Shown here: one piece after another, positions 38,255 to 47,171 of the stretch
How positions within the stretch are numbered: the stretch's first letter is position 1
Layout: the number at the start of each line of letters is the position of its first letter
Source of the DNA: JANLYC01 sp963815445
GTDB taxonomy: Bacteria > Actinomycetota > Actinomycetes > Propionibacteriales > Nocardioidaceae
Reading direction: 5' to 3'
Assembly: GCA_963815445.1 (NCBI GenBank)
Contig: CAWFGV010000011.1
Coordinates: forward strand, 930,001 to 994,000
Length of the DNA: 64,000 nt
Position numbers and translations under genes: made by a program
The notes under the pieces: model-generated
Databases searched by the model: none
Told to the model about the DNA's origin: nothing
What the model saw: only the letters and a program-made list of their open reading frames with translations

Positions 38255-38899
38255 ATGGGTTTCTGGCTGGCGCTCGCCCTGATCGCACTCGTCGTCTTCG
38301 GCAGAGTTTCGCGAGCGGCCGCAGCGGCCCGCGCCCGGGCCGGGCAATCGCCCGGGGCAACGCCAGGAGCACCCGGAGTGCGCACTTTCCCTGCAGCTCC
38401 GACCGGCGCTGCGGCAGCCGGCGCCGCACCGCTGGTCACCCTGCAACCATTAGCCAGGTCGACCGAGCAGCCCAGGTCGACCGAGCAGCCCGGGCAGCCC
38501 GAGCAGCCCGGGCCGGAACAGATCGAAGTCACCGGCGACATGTCCGGCCGGGACGGGTCGCTTCCCCCGGTTCCGCGGCAGCCGGTGTCGACCTCGCCCC
38601 CCTCACCGCGGGCGCGGTCGTCCGCCAGCGGTCCGGCCATCGACCGTTATGTCGGGTCGGCGGCGCTGGAGAGCACGCTGGACTCCACGATCGACAGCAG
38701 TCTGCTCGGCATACCAACGGGACCCGTCACGGCCGCGGTGCTGCCAGGTGCCGCTGCGCTGGAGCTGCCCGACGAGCTGCGGGTGCAGGTGATCAGCTTC
38801 CTGGCTGACGGTCAGGAGGTCGCCGCCGTGCGGCTGGTGTGCGACGAGCTCGACTGCAGCATCATCGAGGCCGTGCAGACCGTGCACAGCGTCAGCTGA
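38255..38899 (+). CDS. Hypothetical membrane-anchored protein with L7/L12-like C-terminus
   Basis: 214 residues from ATG 38255 (GGTGGA ribosome site). One N-terminal transmembrane helix (GFWLALALIALVVFG), then a long Ala/Pro/Gln-rich low-complexity stretch including a duplicated RSTEQP unit, and a folded C-terminal part of about 50 residues. Its end, VRLVCDELDCSIIEAVQTVHSV, resembles the helical C-terminal part of ribosomal protein L7/L12 (tentative). Convergent with aroQ, the two stops overlapping by eight bases. Function unknown. Confidence 0.75.
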   Translation: MGFWLALALIALVVFGRVSRAAAAARARAGQSPGATPGAPGVRTFPAAPTGAAAAGAAPLVTLQPLARSTEQPRSTEQPGQPEQPGPEQIEVTGDMSGRDGSLPPVPRQPVSTSPPSPRARSSASGPAIDRYVGSAALESTLDSTIDSSLLGIPTGPVTAAVLPGAAALELPDELRVQVISFLADGQEVAAVRLVCDELDCSIIEAVQTVHSVS

Positions 38900-39341
38900 C
38901 GTCCCGGTCTCCGGCAAGCGCCTGGAGAGCGAGCCGGTAGGAGTCCAGTCCGAACCCGGCGATGGTGCCGCGCGCGACACCGGACACCACGCTGGTGTGG
39001 CGGAACTCTTCGCGCGCCATCGGGTTGGACAAGTGGACCTCGAGCAGCCGGCCGTCCAGCTGGGTACAGGCATCGCGCAGCGCATAGCTGTAATGCGTGA
39101 ACGCCGCCGGGTTGAGGACGACGGTCGCGCCCTGGTCGACGGCTTCGTGGATCCAGCCGACCAGGGTCGCCTCGTCGTCGGTCTGGCGGACATCGACGTC
39201 GAGTCCCAGCTCGCGGCCCCACCGGCGGCACGCGGACACCAGGTCGTCGTACGTCGCAGCGCCGTAGACCTCGGGCTCGCGAGCCCCGAGCCGGCCCAGG
39301 TTGGGCCCGTTCAGGACGAGGACGGCTTGGCTGGCGATCAC
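38892..39341 (-). CDS. aroQ: 3-dehydroquinate dehydratase, type II
   Basis: Third shikimate-pathway step. 149 residues, type II flavodoxin-like fold forming dodecamers. NGPNLGRLGAREPEVYG holds the catalytic Tyr on its flexible lid, NPAAFTHYSYALRDA (about 77-91) the Asn/His pair and EVHLSNPMAREEFRHTS (about 100-116) the substrate site. Follows aroB by ten bases. Confidence 0.96.
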   Translation of the reverse strand: MIASQAVLVLNGPNLGRLGAREPEVYGAATYDDLVSACRRWGRELGLDVDVRQTDDEATLVGWIHEAVDQGATVVLNPAAFTHYSYALRDACTQLDGRLLEVHLSNPMAREEFRHTSVVSGVARGTIAGFGLDSYRLALQALAGDRDVS

Positions 39342-39351
39342 GGGCCGGAGC

Positions 39352-40455
39352 CTACCGCTGTCCGGCGGTCGTCACTGCCGCGAATGCTGCGGTCAGCTGG
39401 GCCGGTTCGGGCGCCTCGAGGATCATCGGCCGACCTTGGGCCTCGAGGATGACGAACCGCAGCGTGCTGCCGCGCGCCTTCTTGTCGACGGTCATGGTGG
39501 CACGCAGGGCCTCCCACGGCGCTCCGTCGTAGGTCGTCGGCAGGCCCAGGGCCGTCAGCACGTCTCGATGGCGCACGGCTGTGTCGGCGTCGAGGATGCC
39601 CGCCACCCGGGCCAGCTCCGCGGCATACACCATGCCGACTGAGACCGCGGCGCCGTGCCGCCAGCGGTAGCCCTCGGCCCGCTCGATCGCGTGGCCCAGG
39701 GTGTGTCCGTAGTTGAGGGCCGCACGACCTACGCCCTTGGTCGGGTGCTCGCGGAGGTCGCCCGCGACGGCGACCGCCTTGACCCGGATGGCCCGCTCGA
39801 TCAGCTCGCGGCAGACCTCGGACGCCGGGTCCTGCGCGGCCGCCGCCTGCTCCTCCACCAGTGGCAGGATCGCGGCGTCGGCGATGAAGCCGCACTTGAC
39901 CACCTCCGCGAGGCCGCTGACCACGTCGGGACCCTGCAACGACGCCAGCGTCTGCAGGTCGCACAGCACACCTGCCGGTTCGTGGAAAGCCCCGACGAGG
40001 TTCTTGCCCTCAGCGGTGTTGATGCCCGTCTTGCCTCCGACAGCGGCGTCGACCATGCCGAGCAGCGTGGTCGGGACATGCACCACGCGTACTCCCCGCA
40101 GCCAGGTCGCCGCCACGAAGCCGGCCAGATCGGTCGTCGCCCCGCCGCCGACTCCGACGACGACATCTGACCGGGTGAAGCCGCTACGGCCCAGTGCGGC
40201 CCAACAGGAGGCGGCGACCTCGGCTGTCTTGGCCGCCTCGGCGTCCGGCACGGCGATGGTCATGACCTCGAGCCCGCTCCGGGTCAGCTCGTCGCGCAGC
40301 GAGTGGCCGAGCGCGTCCAGCGCTTGGGGATGGATCACCGCTACCTGCTGCGCCTCGTCGCCGACGAGCTCGGCGAGACCGTCCAGCACGCCGTTTCCGA
40401 CCACGACGTCGTACGGCGCCTCGGTCTCGACGCGGATCCGGGTCGGCGAGCTCAT
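39352..40455 (-). CDS. aroB: 3-dehydroquinate synthase
   Basis: Second shikimate-pathway step, NAD-dependent cyclisation of DAHP with a zinc ion. 367 residues. GVGGGATTDLAGFVAATWLRG (about 102-122) binds NAD, GGKTGINTAEGKNLVG (about 139-154) the substrate, EVVKCGFI, and the metal histidines are in NYGHTLGHAIE (about 249-259). ATG overlaps the aroK stop. Confidence 0.97.
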   Translation of the reverse strand: MSSPTRIRVETEAPYDVVVGNGVLDGLAELVGDEAQQVAVIHPQALDALGHSLRDELTRSGLEVMTIAVPDAEAAKTAEVAASCWAALGRSGFTRSDVVVGVGGGATTDLAGFVAATWLRGVRVVHVPTTLLGMVDAAVGGKTGINTAEGKNLVGAFHEPAGVLCDLQTLASLQGPDVVSGLAEVVKCGFIADAAILPLVEEQAAAAQDPASEVCRELIERAIRVKAVAVAGDLREHPTKGVGRAALNYGHTLGHAIERAEGYRWRHGAAVSVGMVYAAELARVAGILDADTAVRHRDVLTALGLPTTYDGAPWEALRATMTVDKKARGSTLRFVILEAQGRPMILEAPEPAQLTAAFAAVTTAGQR

Positions 40456-40991
40456 CCGGCCGAGCCGCTCAGCTGCTCGATCGCGGCCGCGACCTGCTCG
40501 ACGACCTCGTCGACAGGAAGACCGTCCGTGGCCACAGTGGCCATGGCCACGCCGGTGTACAGCGGCCGACGCGCGTCGAGCAGCGCCTTGAGCTGGCTAC
40601 GGACGTTGCCGAGCAGCAACGGCCGGGTGACACCAAGTCCGACCCGCGAGGATGCGTCCGCGAGCCCGACGTCGAGGAAGACCACACGGTGACCCTGCAA
40701 GCGCTCGCGGACCGTGGGCGTGGTGACCGCACCGCCGCCAAGCGCGAGCACGCCCGCGTGGTCGGCCAGGGCCGTGGACACGGCGGCCGCCTCGAGCTCA
40801 CGGAAATAACCTTCGCCGTCGTCGACGAAGATCTCCGCGACCGGCTTGCCGGCCACGGCCTCGACGTCGGTGTCGGTGTCACGGAAGTCGAGCCCCCAGC
40901 GACGCGCGAGCGCCTTGCCGACGGTGGTCTTGCCGGAGCCGGGCGGACCGACCAGCACGACACGTGGCCGGCTCAGGTCCGGTGCACTCAT
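40452..40991 (-). CDS. aroK: Shikimate kinase
   Basis: Phosphorylates shikimate. 179 residues, NMP-kinase fold. P-loop GPPGSGKTTVG (about 15-25), the shikimate/magnesium block FRDTDTDVE (about 36-44), GGGAV (about 85-89) and the lid with GVTRPLL (about 119-125). ATGA overlaps with aroC and aroB keep the aroC-K-B set coupled. Confidence 0.97.
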   Translation of the reverse strand: MSAPDLSRPRVVLVGPPGSGKTTVGKALARRWGLDFRDTDTDVEAVAGKPVAEIFVDDGEGYFRELEAAAVSTALADHAGVLALGGGAVTTPTVRERLQGHRVVFLDVGLADASSRVGLGVTRPLLLGNVRSQLKALLDARRPLYTGVAMATVATDGLPVDEVVEQVAAAIEQLSGSAG

Positions 40992-42167
40992 GGCGTCCTC
41001 AGCGAGGCGAGGTAGCCGTCGCGGTTGCGGCGGGTCTCGACAACCGAGTCGCCGCCGAACTTCTCGACGGCAGCCTCAGCGAGCACCAGCGCGACCATCG
41101 CTTCGGCCACCACCGCAGCCGCAGGGACGGCGCAGACGTCGGACCGTTGGTGGTGTCGCCACCGCCGCCTCACCGGTCGCGACGTCGACGGTGCGCAGGG
41201 CACGCGGGATCGTGGCGATCGGCTTCATCGCCGCACGCACGCGCAGCGGCCCACCCGTCGACATGCCGCCCTCGGTGCCGCCACTGCGCCCCGACGTACG
41301 CCGGGGACCGTCCGGCCCCGGCTCGATCTCGTCGTGCGCGGCTGACCCGGGTCCACGGGCCACGTCGAACCCGTCGCCCACCTCGACACCCTTGATCGCC
41401 TGGATCCCCATCAACGCACCAGCCAACCGGGAGTCCAGCCGACGGTCCCAATGCACGTGGGACCCGAGTCCCGGCGGTACGCCGTACGCCAGCACCTCCA
41501 CGACGCCACCCAGGGTGTCGCCGTCCTTGTGCGCCTGGTCGATCTCGGCCGTCATGGCGGCGCTGGCCGCGCCGTCCAGACAGCGCACGGGGTCGGCGTC
41601 GAGCGCGGCGACGTCGTCGAACGTTGGCACCGCTCCCGGAGGGGCTTCGGACTTGCCGATCGACACGACGTGAGAGACGAGCCGGATCTCGAGCGCCTGC
41701 TGGAGGAAAGCGGCCGCGACCGCACCAAGGGCGACCCGCGCGGCGGTCTCGCGAGCGCTCGCACGTTCGAGCACCGGACGGGCCTCGTCGAAGCCGTACT
41801 TCTGCATCCCGACCAGGTCGGCGTGGCCGGGGCGCGGGCGGGTCAGCGGTGCGTTGCGAGCGAGCCCGGCCAGCACGTCCGGATCGACCGGGTCTGCGGA
41901 CATGACCTGCTCCCACTTCGGCCACTCGGTGTTCCCGATCGTGACCGCGATCGGGCTGCCGATGGTGCGGCCGTGCCGAACACCGCCCAGGATCGTGACG
42001 TCGTCCTGCTCGAACGACATCCGGGCACCGCGCCCATAGCCGAGCCGGCGGCGCGCGAGCACGGCGACGATGCGGTCGGTCGTGATGTCGACGCCGGCGG
42101 GCAGCCCCTCCAGCACCGCCACGAGGGCAGGACCATGCGACTCACCAGCCGTCAGCCAACGCAGCAT
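40988..42167 (-). pseudogene. aroC: Chorismate synthase, frameshifted as read
   Basis: Last shikimate-pathway step, FMN-dependent. ATG 42167 opens MLRWLTAGESHGPALVA. The frame is normal through RTVDVATGEAAVA, then shifts: the family ending HHQRSDVCAVPAA through to the stop at 40988 is in another frame. One extra base around 41156 (minus-strand GCGACACC instead of GCGCACC) explains it; without it the protein would be 392 residues with the usual ATGA overlap to aroK. Uncorrected, translation ends at 41076 with an Arg/Gly-rich tail and loses the conserved RSD block. Either recent inactivation or a sequence error; the latter seems likelier for a pathway otherwise complete here. Confidence 0.9.
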
Positions 42168-42243
42168 GCCCAAAGTCTGTCACGAGCCCGCCCTGCCAGA
42201 CCCCCGCACACGGCGGAGTGGACGCCATGGCCGCGCCGGTCGG

Positions 42244-42945
42244 TCAGAATCCGGTGTACCAGCGACCGACTGCGGCGCCCCAGGCCAGGCCCACCAGGGA
42301 GCCGACGAGCATGAACGGGCCGAAGGGGTAGCGCTTGCGGTCGACGATCCGTAGCAGTGACAGCAGTCCCCCACCGATCCCGCCGAGCAGGAAGCCCGCG
42401 TACAGACCGACCAGGACGGGCCCCCACCCCAGGTAACCGAGGGCGAGCCCGAGCAGCCCAGACAGGCGGACGTCCCCGTAGCCCAGCCCCCGTGGGTAGA
42501 CGTACCACATGACGAAGTAGAAGCCGCCGAACACCAGCCAGCCGAGCGCGGCGTGCACGAGCCCGTCCGTGTCGCCGTCGAGGGCGGCGGCCACGAGGAT
42601 CAGCCCGACCAGGACGGCGTACGACGGGGCGATGATCCGGGTGGGCAGCAGCCGCGTCTGGGCGTCGACGTAGCCGAGCACGACACCGACCGCGGCGAGG
42701 AAGGCCCACGCTCCGAGGACGGCGTCGTCGGCGAGAATCCATCCGGTAGCGAACCCGACGAGTGCTCCGACGCCTGCGAGCTTCAGCGCAAGTCCTGGAC
42801 GTGCTGCGAGGTCGGCGTACGGCACCTTGTCGGCGGCGTCGATGTCGAGATCGGGCTCGGGCAGCCGGCCCACGACCGCCGGCCCGAGGGCGCAGAGCGC
42901 AGCCACGACGACTGCGGTCAGGAGAGCGGCGAGGAGCTCAGGCAC
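42244..42945 (-). CDS. Prepilin peptidase, A24 family
   Basis: Membrane aspartic peptidase that cleaves type IV prepilin-like leaders. 233 residues from GTG 42945, about seven hydrophobic segments. The two catalytic aspartates are in GYVDAQTRLLP (about 90-100) and GYGDVRLSGLLG (about 154-165). The N-terminal methyltransferase domain of classical PilD is missing, as in TadV-like and many actinobacterial forms. No pilin genes in the window, so its substrates lie elsewhere. Confidence 0.92.
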   Translation of the reverse strand: MPELLAALLTAVVVAALCALGPAVVGRLPEPDLDIDAADKVPYADLAARPGLALKLAGVGALVGFATGWILADDAVLGAWAFLAAVGVVLGYVDAQTRLLPTRIIAPSYAVLVGLILVAAALDGDTDGLVHAALGWLVFGGFYFVMWYVYPRGLGYGDVRLSGLLGLALGYLGWGPVLVGLYAGFLLGGIGGGLLSLLRIVDRKRYPFGPFMLVGSLVGLAWGAAVGRWYTGF

Positions 42946-43040
42946 AGCGCGAGCCTAGTGTCGCCACTCACGCGTCAGTGGATGCCACGCGGAGCCTGTG
43001 GGCGCAGCGCCCGCGGGTGGCCGGCGGTGGCCTCAGGCCA

Positions 43041-44588
43041 TCACACGGTGTACGGCGACCGGAAGAAGCCGGCCGGGTCACGCTGCTGCTTGATCCGGCG
43101 CAGCCGCGCCAGGTTTGCACCGTAGTAGCTGCCCACCGGTCGATGCGGTTCGAGGTAGTTGACGTAGCCGCCGACGCTCGCCGCCCCGATCGCGTGGTGC
43201 GCATCGGCGATCCAGCCGGATGCCGACGAGACCGCTGCCGCCGTCGGGTGCGACGGCAGTCCGACGTACCACTGGATGTTCGCGAGGTGGCGCCGCCAGG
43301 GGAACGCCGTCGCACCGACGCCGAGGTCGCGCACGGCACCGGTCAGGGGGTCGAGGATGACAGCTGCTGACTGGTGGTTCGCAGCGCGAGCGGCGACCAC
43401 GCTGGGCAAGGCGCGGGACAGGTCCTGCGTCATCGCACCGATCACGTCACTGCCGGCCGCGAAGGCCTGCCGCGCCGAGGTGGTGCCGCCGCCGAGGAAA
43501 GTGACGCCGTCCAGGAACGACTTCTGGAACGTCGACACAGTCGTCCCGTCGACACCGACAGCTCGCTGCACCGCAGCCGCTTCGACACCCTCGTCGCCGG
43601 CGCGACAGACCCCCACGACGCGGACGCGGGTCGACCCGTCTGCCCCGGCTTCGAGGTGCAGGTTCATCCACGAGGTGCGCGGCATCTGCCTGACACGGCG
43701 CCCCCACCCCCGCACGACTCTCGACGCCGTGGACCACGGGAACGTGACGAGGAAGAATCCCATGTCACGCGCTGGGTGGGTGGCGTACGTCAGCGACGTC
43801 ACGATGCCGACGTTGCCGCCGCCACCGCCGCGGCAAGCCCAGAACAGGTCGCGGTTGCGGGTCGCGTCGACCGTCCTGATCACCCCGTCAGCCGTGACGA
43901 CCGTCAGCGATCGGACCCGGTCACAGGTCAGCCCGTAGGCGCGGCTGTCGACTCCCAGACCACCGCCGAGCGTGAGCCCCGCGGCACCCACCGTCGGACA
44001 CGTGCCGGTGGGGATCGACCGGCCATGGGTGGCCAGCGCGGCGTGGACACCGTAGAGCCGGGCTCCTGCACCGACCATCGCCAGCAGGCTGCTCGCGTCG
44101 TAGGTCGTCGACGTCATCTGGCCGACGTCGATGACAAGGCCGTCGCCCACCGTTGACGCGCCGACGTAGGAGTGTCGGCCGGAGCGGGGGCGGGCGGGGA
44201 GGCCGAACCGCTGGGCGAACGCGATCGCCTCTTTGACGTCATGGGCCGACGCTGCCTCCACGATCGCCAGCGGACGGACGGTGTCGAAGCGCGGGTCGAA
44301 CAGCTGTTTGACGGTGTCGTAGTCGCGGGTGTTACGACGCACCAGTTCTCCGTCGATCGAGGCGGCGAGCGCCCGCCAGTCGGCACGTGTCGGTCCCGTG
44401 ACGACGGCGCCGGTTCTGCTGCCTGCGGCCGTGCCCGACGCCGGACCGCCGGTCGGTCGGGGACGCGGCGCGGCATCGCGAGCCGGGGACGATGAGCAGC
44501 CCGCGGCGAGCAACACGGTCGATGCCACCGCGGACTGCAGCAGGGCGCGCCGGGTCAGGTCGGTCGGCGCGGTGGGGATGTCCGTCAT
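43041..44588 (-). CDS. Secreted FAD-binding oxidoreductase (BBE family), Tat-type lipoprotein signal
   Basis: 515 residues from ATG 44588 (GAGGGG ribosome site). The N-terminus has TRRALLQSAVASTVLLAAGCSSS: twin arginines, hydrophobic core and an LAAGC lipobox, so export by Tat and lipid anchoring are expected. The PCMH-type FAD domain has RSGRHSYVGAS, whose His normally carries FAD covalently, and GTCPTVGAAGLTLGGGLG, whose Cys makes the second bond in bicovalent flavoenzymes. The C-terminal BBE block is NYLEPHRP to FFRSPYTV. Substrate unknown (sugars, alcohols or alkaloid-like compounds in relatives). An isolated gene inside the shikimate block. Confidence 0.9.
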   Translation of the reverse strand: MTDIPTAPTDLTRRALLQSAVASTVLLAAGCSSSPARDAAPRPRPTGGPASGTAAGSRTGAVVTGPTRADWRALAASIDGELVRRNTRDYDTVKQLFDPRFDTVRPLAIVEAASAHDVKEAIAFAQRFGLPARPRSGRHSYVGASTVGDGLVIDVGQMTSTTYDASSLLAMVGAGARLYGVHAALATHGRSIPTGTCPTVGAAGLTLGGGLGVDSRAYGLTCDRVRSLTVVTADGVIRTVDATRNRDLFWACRGGGGGNVGIVTSLTYATHPARDMGFFLVTFPWSTASRVVRGWGRRVRQMPRTSWMNLHLEAGADGSTRVRVVGVCRAGDEGVEAAAVQRAVGVDGTTVSTFQKSFLDGVTFLGGGTTSARQAFAAGSDVIGAMTQDLSRALPSVVAARAANHQSAAVILDPLTGAVRDLGVGATAFPWRRHLANIQWYVGLPSHPTAAAVSSASGWIADAHHAIGAASVGGYVNYLEPHRPVGSYYGANLARLRRIKQQRDPAGFFRSPYTV

Positions 44589-44697
44589 ACCCCTCACACG
44601 CAGCGTGGGCCGCCGCGGTTGCCCGGCAGCTTCCCCAGCCCGGTCACTCACGCTCTCAGCATGCACCCGGAGGTCGGACAGGCCGCACCAAGGGGTC

Positions 44698-45522
44698 TCA
44701 GCGCAGCGCGGCGCGCATGGCCTCGACAGGCGCCTCCGCAACGCCGGTCATCAGTGTGACCTGGCGGGCCGCCTGGTGCAGCAGCAGCTCGAGCCCCGGT
44801 ATGCCGACCGCACCGCGCCGCTCAGCGGCGAGGAGCAAAGGCGTCAGCGGCGGTTCGTAGATCACGTCCAGGAACACGCGTGCACGACCTGCCAGGTCGT
44901 CTGCGCACGTCGTCTGCGCGGCCGCCGGGATCGTGGACACCACGACATCGACCTGATCGCTGCCGCCTGCCTCGCTCAGCGCGAACACGGCCACCTCGAC
45001 CCCCAGGTCGCGCCCCAGGGCGGCCATGTCGGCGGCTCGCTCGACCGACCTCGCCAGCACCCGAGCCCGGCGTGCCCCGAGAGCGGCGACGGCGGCCAGC
45101 GCAGACCGGGCGGTGGCCCCGGCCCCCACGATCAAAGCGGAGTCCACCCGGTCGACGCCGACGGCGCTCAACGCATCGATGCACCCACCGATATCGGTGT
45201 TGTAGCCGCACCACCGACCGTCATCGCTCCGCACCATGGTGTTGACGGCGCCCACCTGTTCTGCCGACGGCTCCACGGACGAGCACAGCGCCACGGCCGC
45301 GAGCTTCAGCGGCATCGTCAGCGACAGGCCCCGCCACTCGGCGCCCAGACCGTGGACGAAGTCGGGGAGCTGGTCTGCGGTCACCTCCTGGGCGACGTAC
45401 TCCCACGGTAGGCCGAGGGCGGCGTACGCGGCCCGGTGCAGAGCAGGCGACCGCGAGTGGCCGATCGGACTTCCCAGCACTGCACAGCGACGCGCCGGAG
45501 CAGGGCCAGGCTCAGCAGGCAC
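44698..45522 (-). CDS. aroE: Shikimate dehydrogenase
   Basis: Reduces 3-dehydroshikimate with NADPH. 274 residues from GTG 45522, overlapping mltG by 11 bases. GSPIGHSRSPALH binds shikimate, SLTMPLK (about 67-73) holds the catalytic Lys, GYNTDIGG (about 105-112) the catalytic Asp, GAGATARSA the cofactor loop, and GLELLLHQAARQ the C-terminal substrate helix. Confidence 0.96.
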   Translation of the reverse strand: MPAEPGPAPARRCAVLGSPIGHSRSPALHRAAYAALGLPWEYVAQEVTADQLPDFVHGLGAEWRGLSLTMPLKLAAVALCSSVEPSAEQVGAVNTMVRSDDGRWCGYNTDIGGCIDALSAVGVDRVDSALIVGAGATARSALAAVAALGARRARVLARSVERAADMAALGRDLGVEVAVFALSEAGGSDQVDVVVSTIPAAAQTTCADDLAGRARVFLDVIYEPPLTPLLLAAERRGAVGIPGLELLLHQAARQVTLMTGVAEAPVEAMRAALR

Positions 45523-46624
45523 TCGAGGTCTCGCAGTACTTCCTGTACTCCTCGACGTTGCGGTTGTGCTCCGCCAGGGTCGACGCGAACTTCGTCTCGC
45601 CCGTGGCCAGGTTGACCGTCACGAAGTACAGGTAGTCGGTCTGCTCAGGATTGAGCGCCGCCTTGAGCGCAGCCTCGCCCGGAGAGTCGATCGGCGTGGG
45701 AGTCAGCCCCGTCACCTTGTAGGTGTTGTACGGGGAGTCGAGGTCCCGCAGATCGCTGGACGTCTGGATCTCGCCACGGCTGTCGACGGCGTAGTGCAAG
45801 GTCGAGTCGAACTGCAGTGGCATGTTCGCGTCGAGCCGGTTGTAGACCACGCTGGCCACCTTGGCCATGTCAGACGGCGGGGACTCGGCCTGCACGAGGC
45901 TGGCGATCGTCACGAGGTCGGTCGGCGACTGTCCCAGCGCCGCCGCCTTCTGCTCGAGGCCGAGGGCATCGGCCTCCTCGACGAACTTCGCCACCATCTC
46001 GTGCAACAGCCCGGCCGCCGTGGTGCCCTTCTTGACGTCGTAGGTCGACGGGAAGAGGTAGCCCTCGGGGTCACCCTTCGCGTAGTCCGGCAGGCCGAGA
46101 GCGGCGGTGTCGTCGTACGCCGCCTTGAGCGCCTTGGGGGTCAGGTCGGTCTGCTTGGCGATCGCCGCGAGGATCTCGTCCGCGCGTAGCCCCTCGATGA
46201 TCGTCACCGTGGGGTTGTTGACCCTCGAGCTCGGGTCGAGCAGCAGCTTCAACGCGCTCGTGCCCGACATCTGGAGGTGCATCGTGTACGCGCCTGGTTG
46301 GATACCCGCTGACCGGTCGTCCTTGGCGGTGGCGTCGGTGAAGGCGGCGACGCTCTTGACCACATCCGCCTCCCGGAGAGTCTCGCCGATCTGCGTCAGC
46401 GAGCCCTTCTTGAGCGTCACGACGACAGATCCGTGGCCGTCGCCCGAGTAGTCGGCTGGACCCGACAGCCTGGCCTTGATGAAGTCGACGCCCTTCACGT
46501 ACGCGAACCCGGCCAGCACAGCGATCACCACGACGGCGATCAGGACCGGAATGCAGCCGCGTCCACGCTTCGCCGTCGCGCGGTGGCCGCTGGCGCGCAG
46601 CCCTCCAACTCCAAGGTCGCTCAC
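45512..46624 (-). CDS. mltG: Endolytic transglycosylase MltG
   Basis: Inner-membrane lytic transglycosylase that cuts nascent glycan strands and sets their length. 370 residues from GTG 46624 (GTGA overlap with ruvX). One transmembrane helix near residues 25-42, a LysM-like region, then the YceG catalytic domain with ASLVQAESP whose Glu is catalytic, YNRLDANMPLQFDSTLHYA and PYNTYKVTGLTPTPIDSPG. A C-terminal Cys is present. Usual neighbour of ruvX and aroE. Confidence 0.95.
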   Translation of the reverse strand: MSDLGVGGLRASGHRATAKRGRGCIPVLIAVVVIAVLAGFAYVKGVDFIKARLSGPADYSGDGHGSVVVTLKKGSLTQIGETLREADVVKSVAAFTDATAKDDRSAGIQPGAYTMHLQMSGTSALKLLLDPSSRVNNPTVTIIEGLRADEILAAIAKQTDLTPKALKAAYDDTAALGLPDYAKGDPEGYLFPSTYDVKKGTTAAGLLHEMVAKFVEEADALGLEQKAAALGQSPTDLVTIASLVQAESPPSDMAKVASVVYNRLDANMPLQFDSTLHYAVDSRGEIQTSSDLRDLDSPYNTYKVTGLTPTPIDSPGEAALKAALNPEQTDYLYFVTVNLATGETKFASTLAEHNRNVEEYRKYCETSSAC

Positions 46625-47148
46625 TGCCCTACTTCCTGCCCAGGCGGTCTGCCGGTCGACCGCTCGGTATCGATGGCGTGTTGCAAGATCACGACCGCGG
46701 CCGCCTGGTCGACGACCGATCGCTGTTTCGAGCCCTTCCTGCCACGCTCGCGCAGCACGCGTTCCGCGCTCACCGTAGTCAATCGCTCATCGAGGAGGCG
46801 AACCGGGACCGGCGCGGCTCCGGCGCCTGCGGCCGTCCCCGGGTCGAGGGCGACCGCCAGCTCGGCGGCGAAGGCGCGTGCCTTGACCGCGGCAGGGCCC
46901 TCGCGGCCCGACAGCGAAACCGGCAGACCGACCACGACCTCGATCGCCTCTTCCTCCACAACGAGCGCGGCCAGTCGCGCCAGGTCGCCGGCCCCTCGAC
47001 GGACCGTCTCGACCGGCGTGGCGATCATGGCGTCCGTGTCACAGCGGGCCACCCCGATGCGGACGTCACCGACGTCGACGCCGAGCCGCACGCCTCGGCG
47101 CGGCACGACCGGTGTCTCCGGCGTTGTCCTTCGATCGTCCGGCTGCAT
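46621..47148 (-). CDS. ruvX: Putative Holliday junction resolvase / pre-16S rRNA nuclease YqgF
   Basis: RNase H-fold nuclease; the E. coli homologue matures the 5' end of 16S rRNA. 175 residues from ATG 47148, no good ribosome site; GTG 47106 with GGAG nine bases before it is an alternative. RLGVDVGDVRIGVARCD gives the first acidic motif, VVGLPVSLSGREGPAA the middle, and DERLTTVSAE and VDQAAAVVILQ the end. Follows alaS by 23 bases. Confidence 0.93.
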   Translation of the reverse strand: MQPDDRRTTPETPVVPRRGVRLGVDVGDVRIGVARCDTDAMIATPVETVRRGAGDLARLAALVVEEEAIEVVVGLPVSLSGREGPAAVKARAFAAELAVALDPGTAAGAGAAPVPVRLLDERLTTVSAERVLRERGRKGSKQRSVVDQAAAVVILQHAIDTERSTGRPPGQEVGQ

Positions 47149-47171
47149 CGCCACAGGGTAGTCAGGGGTAG

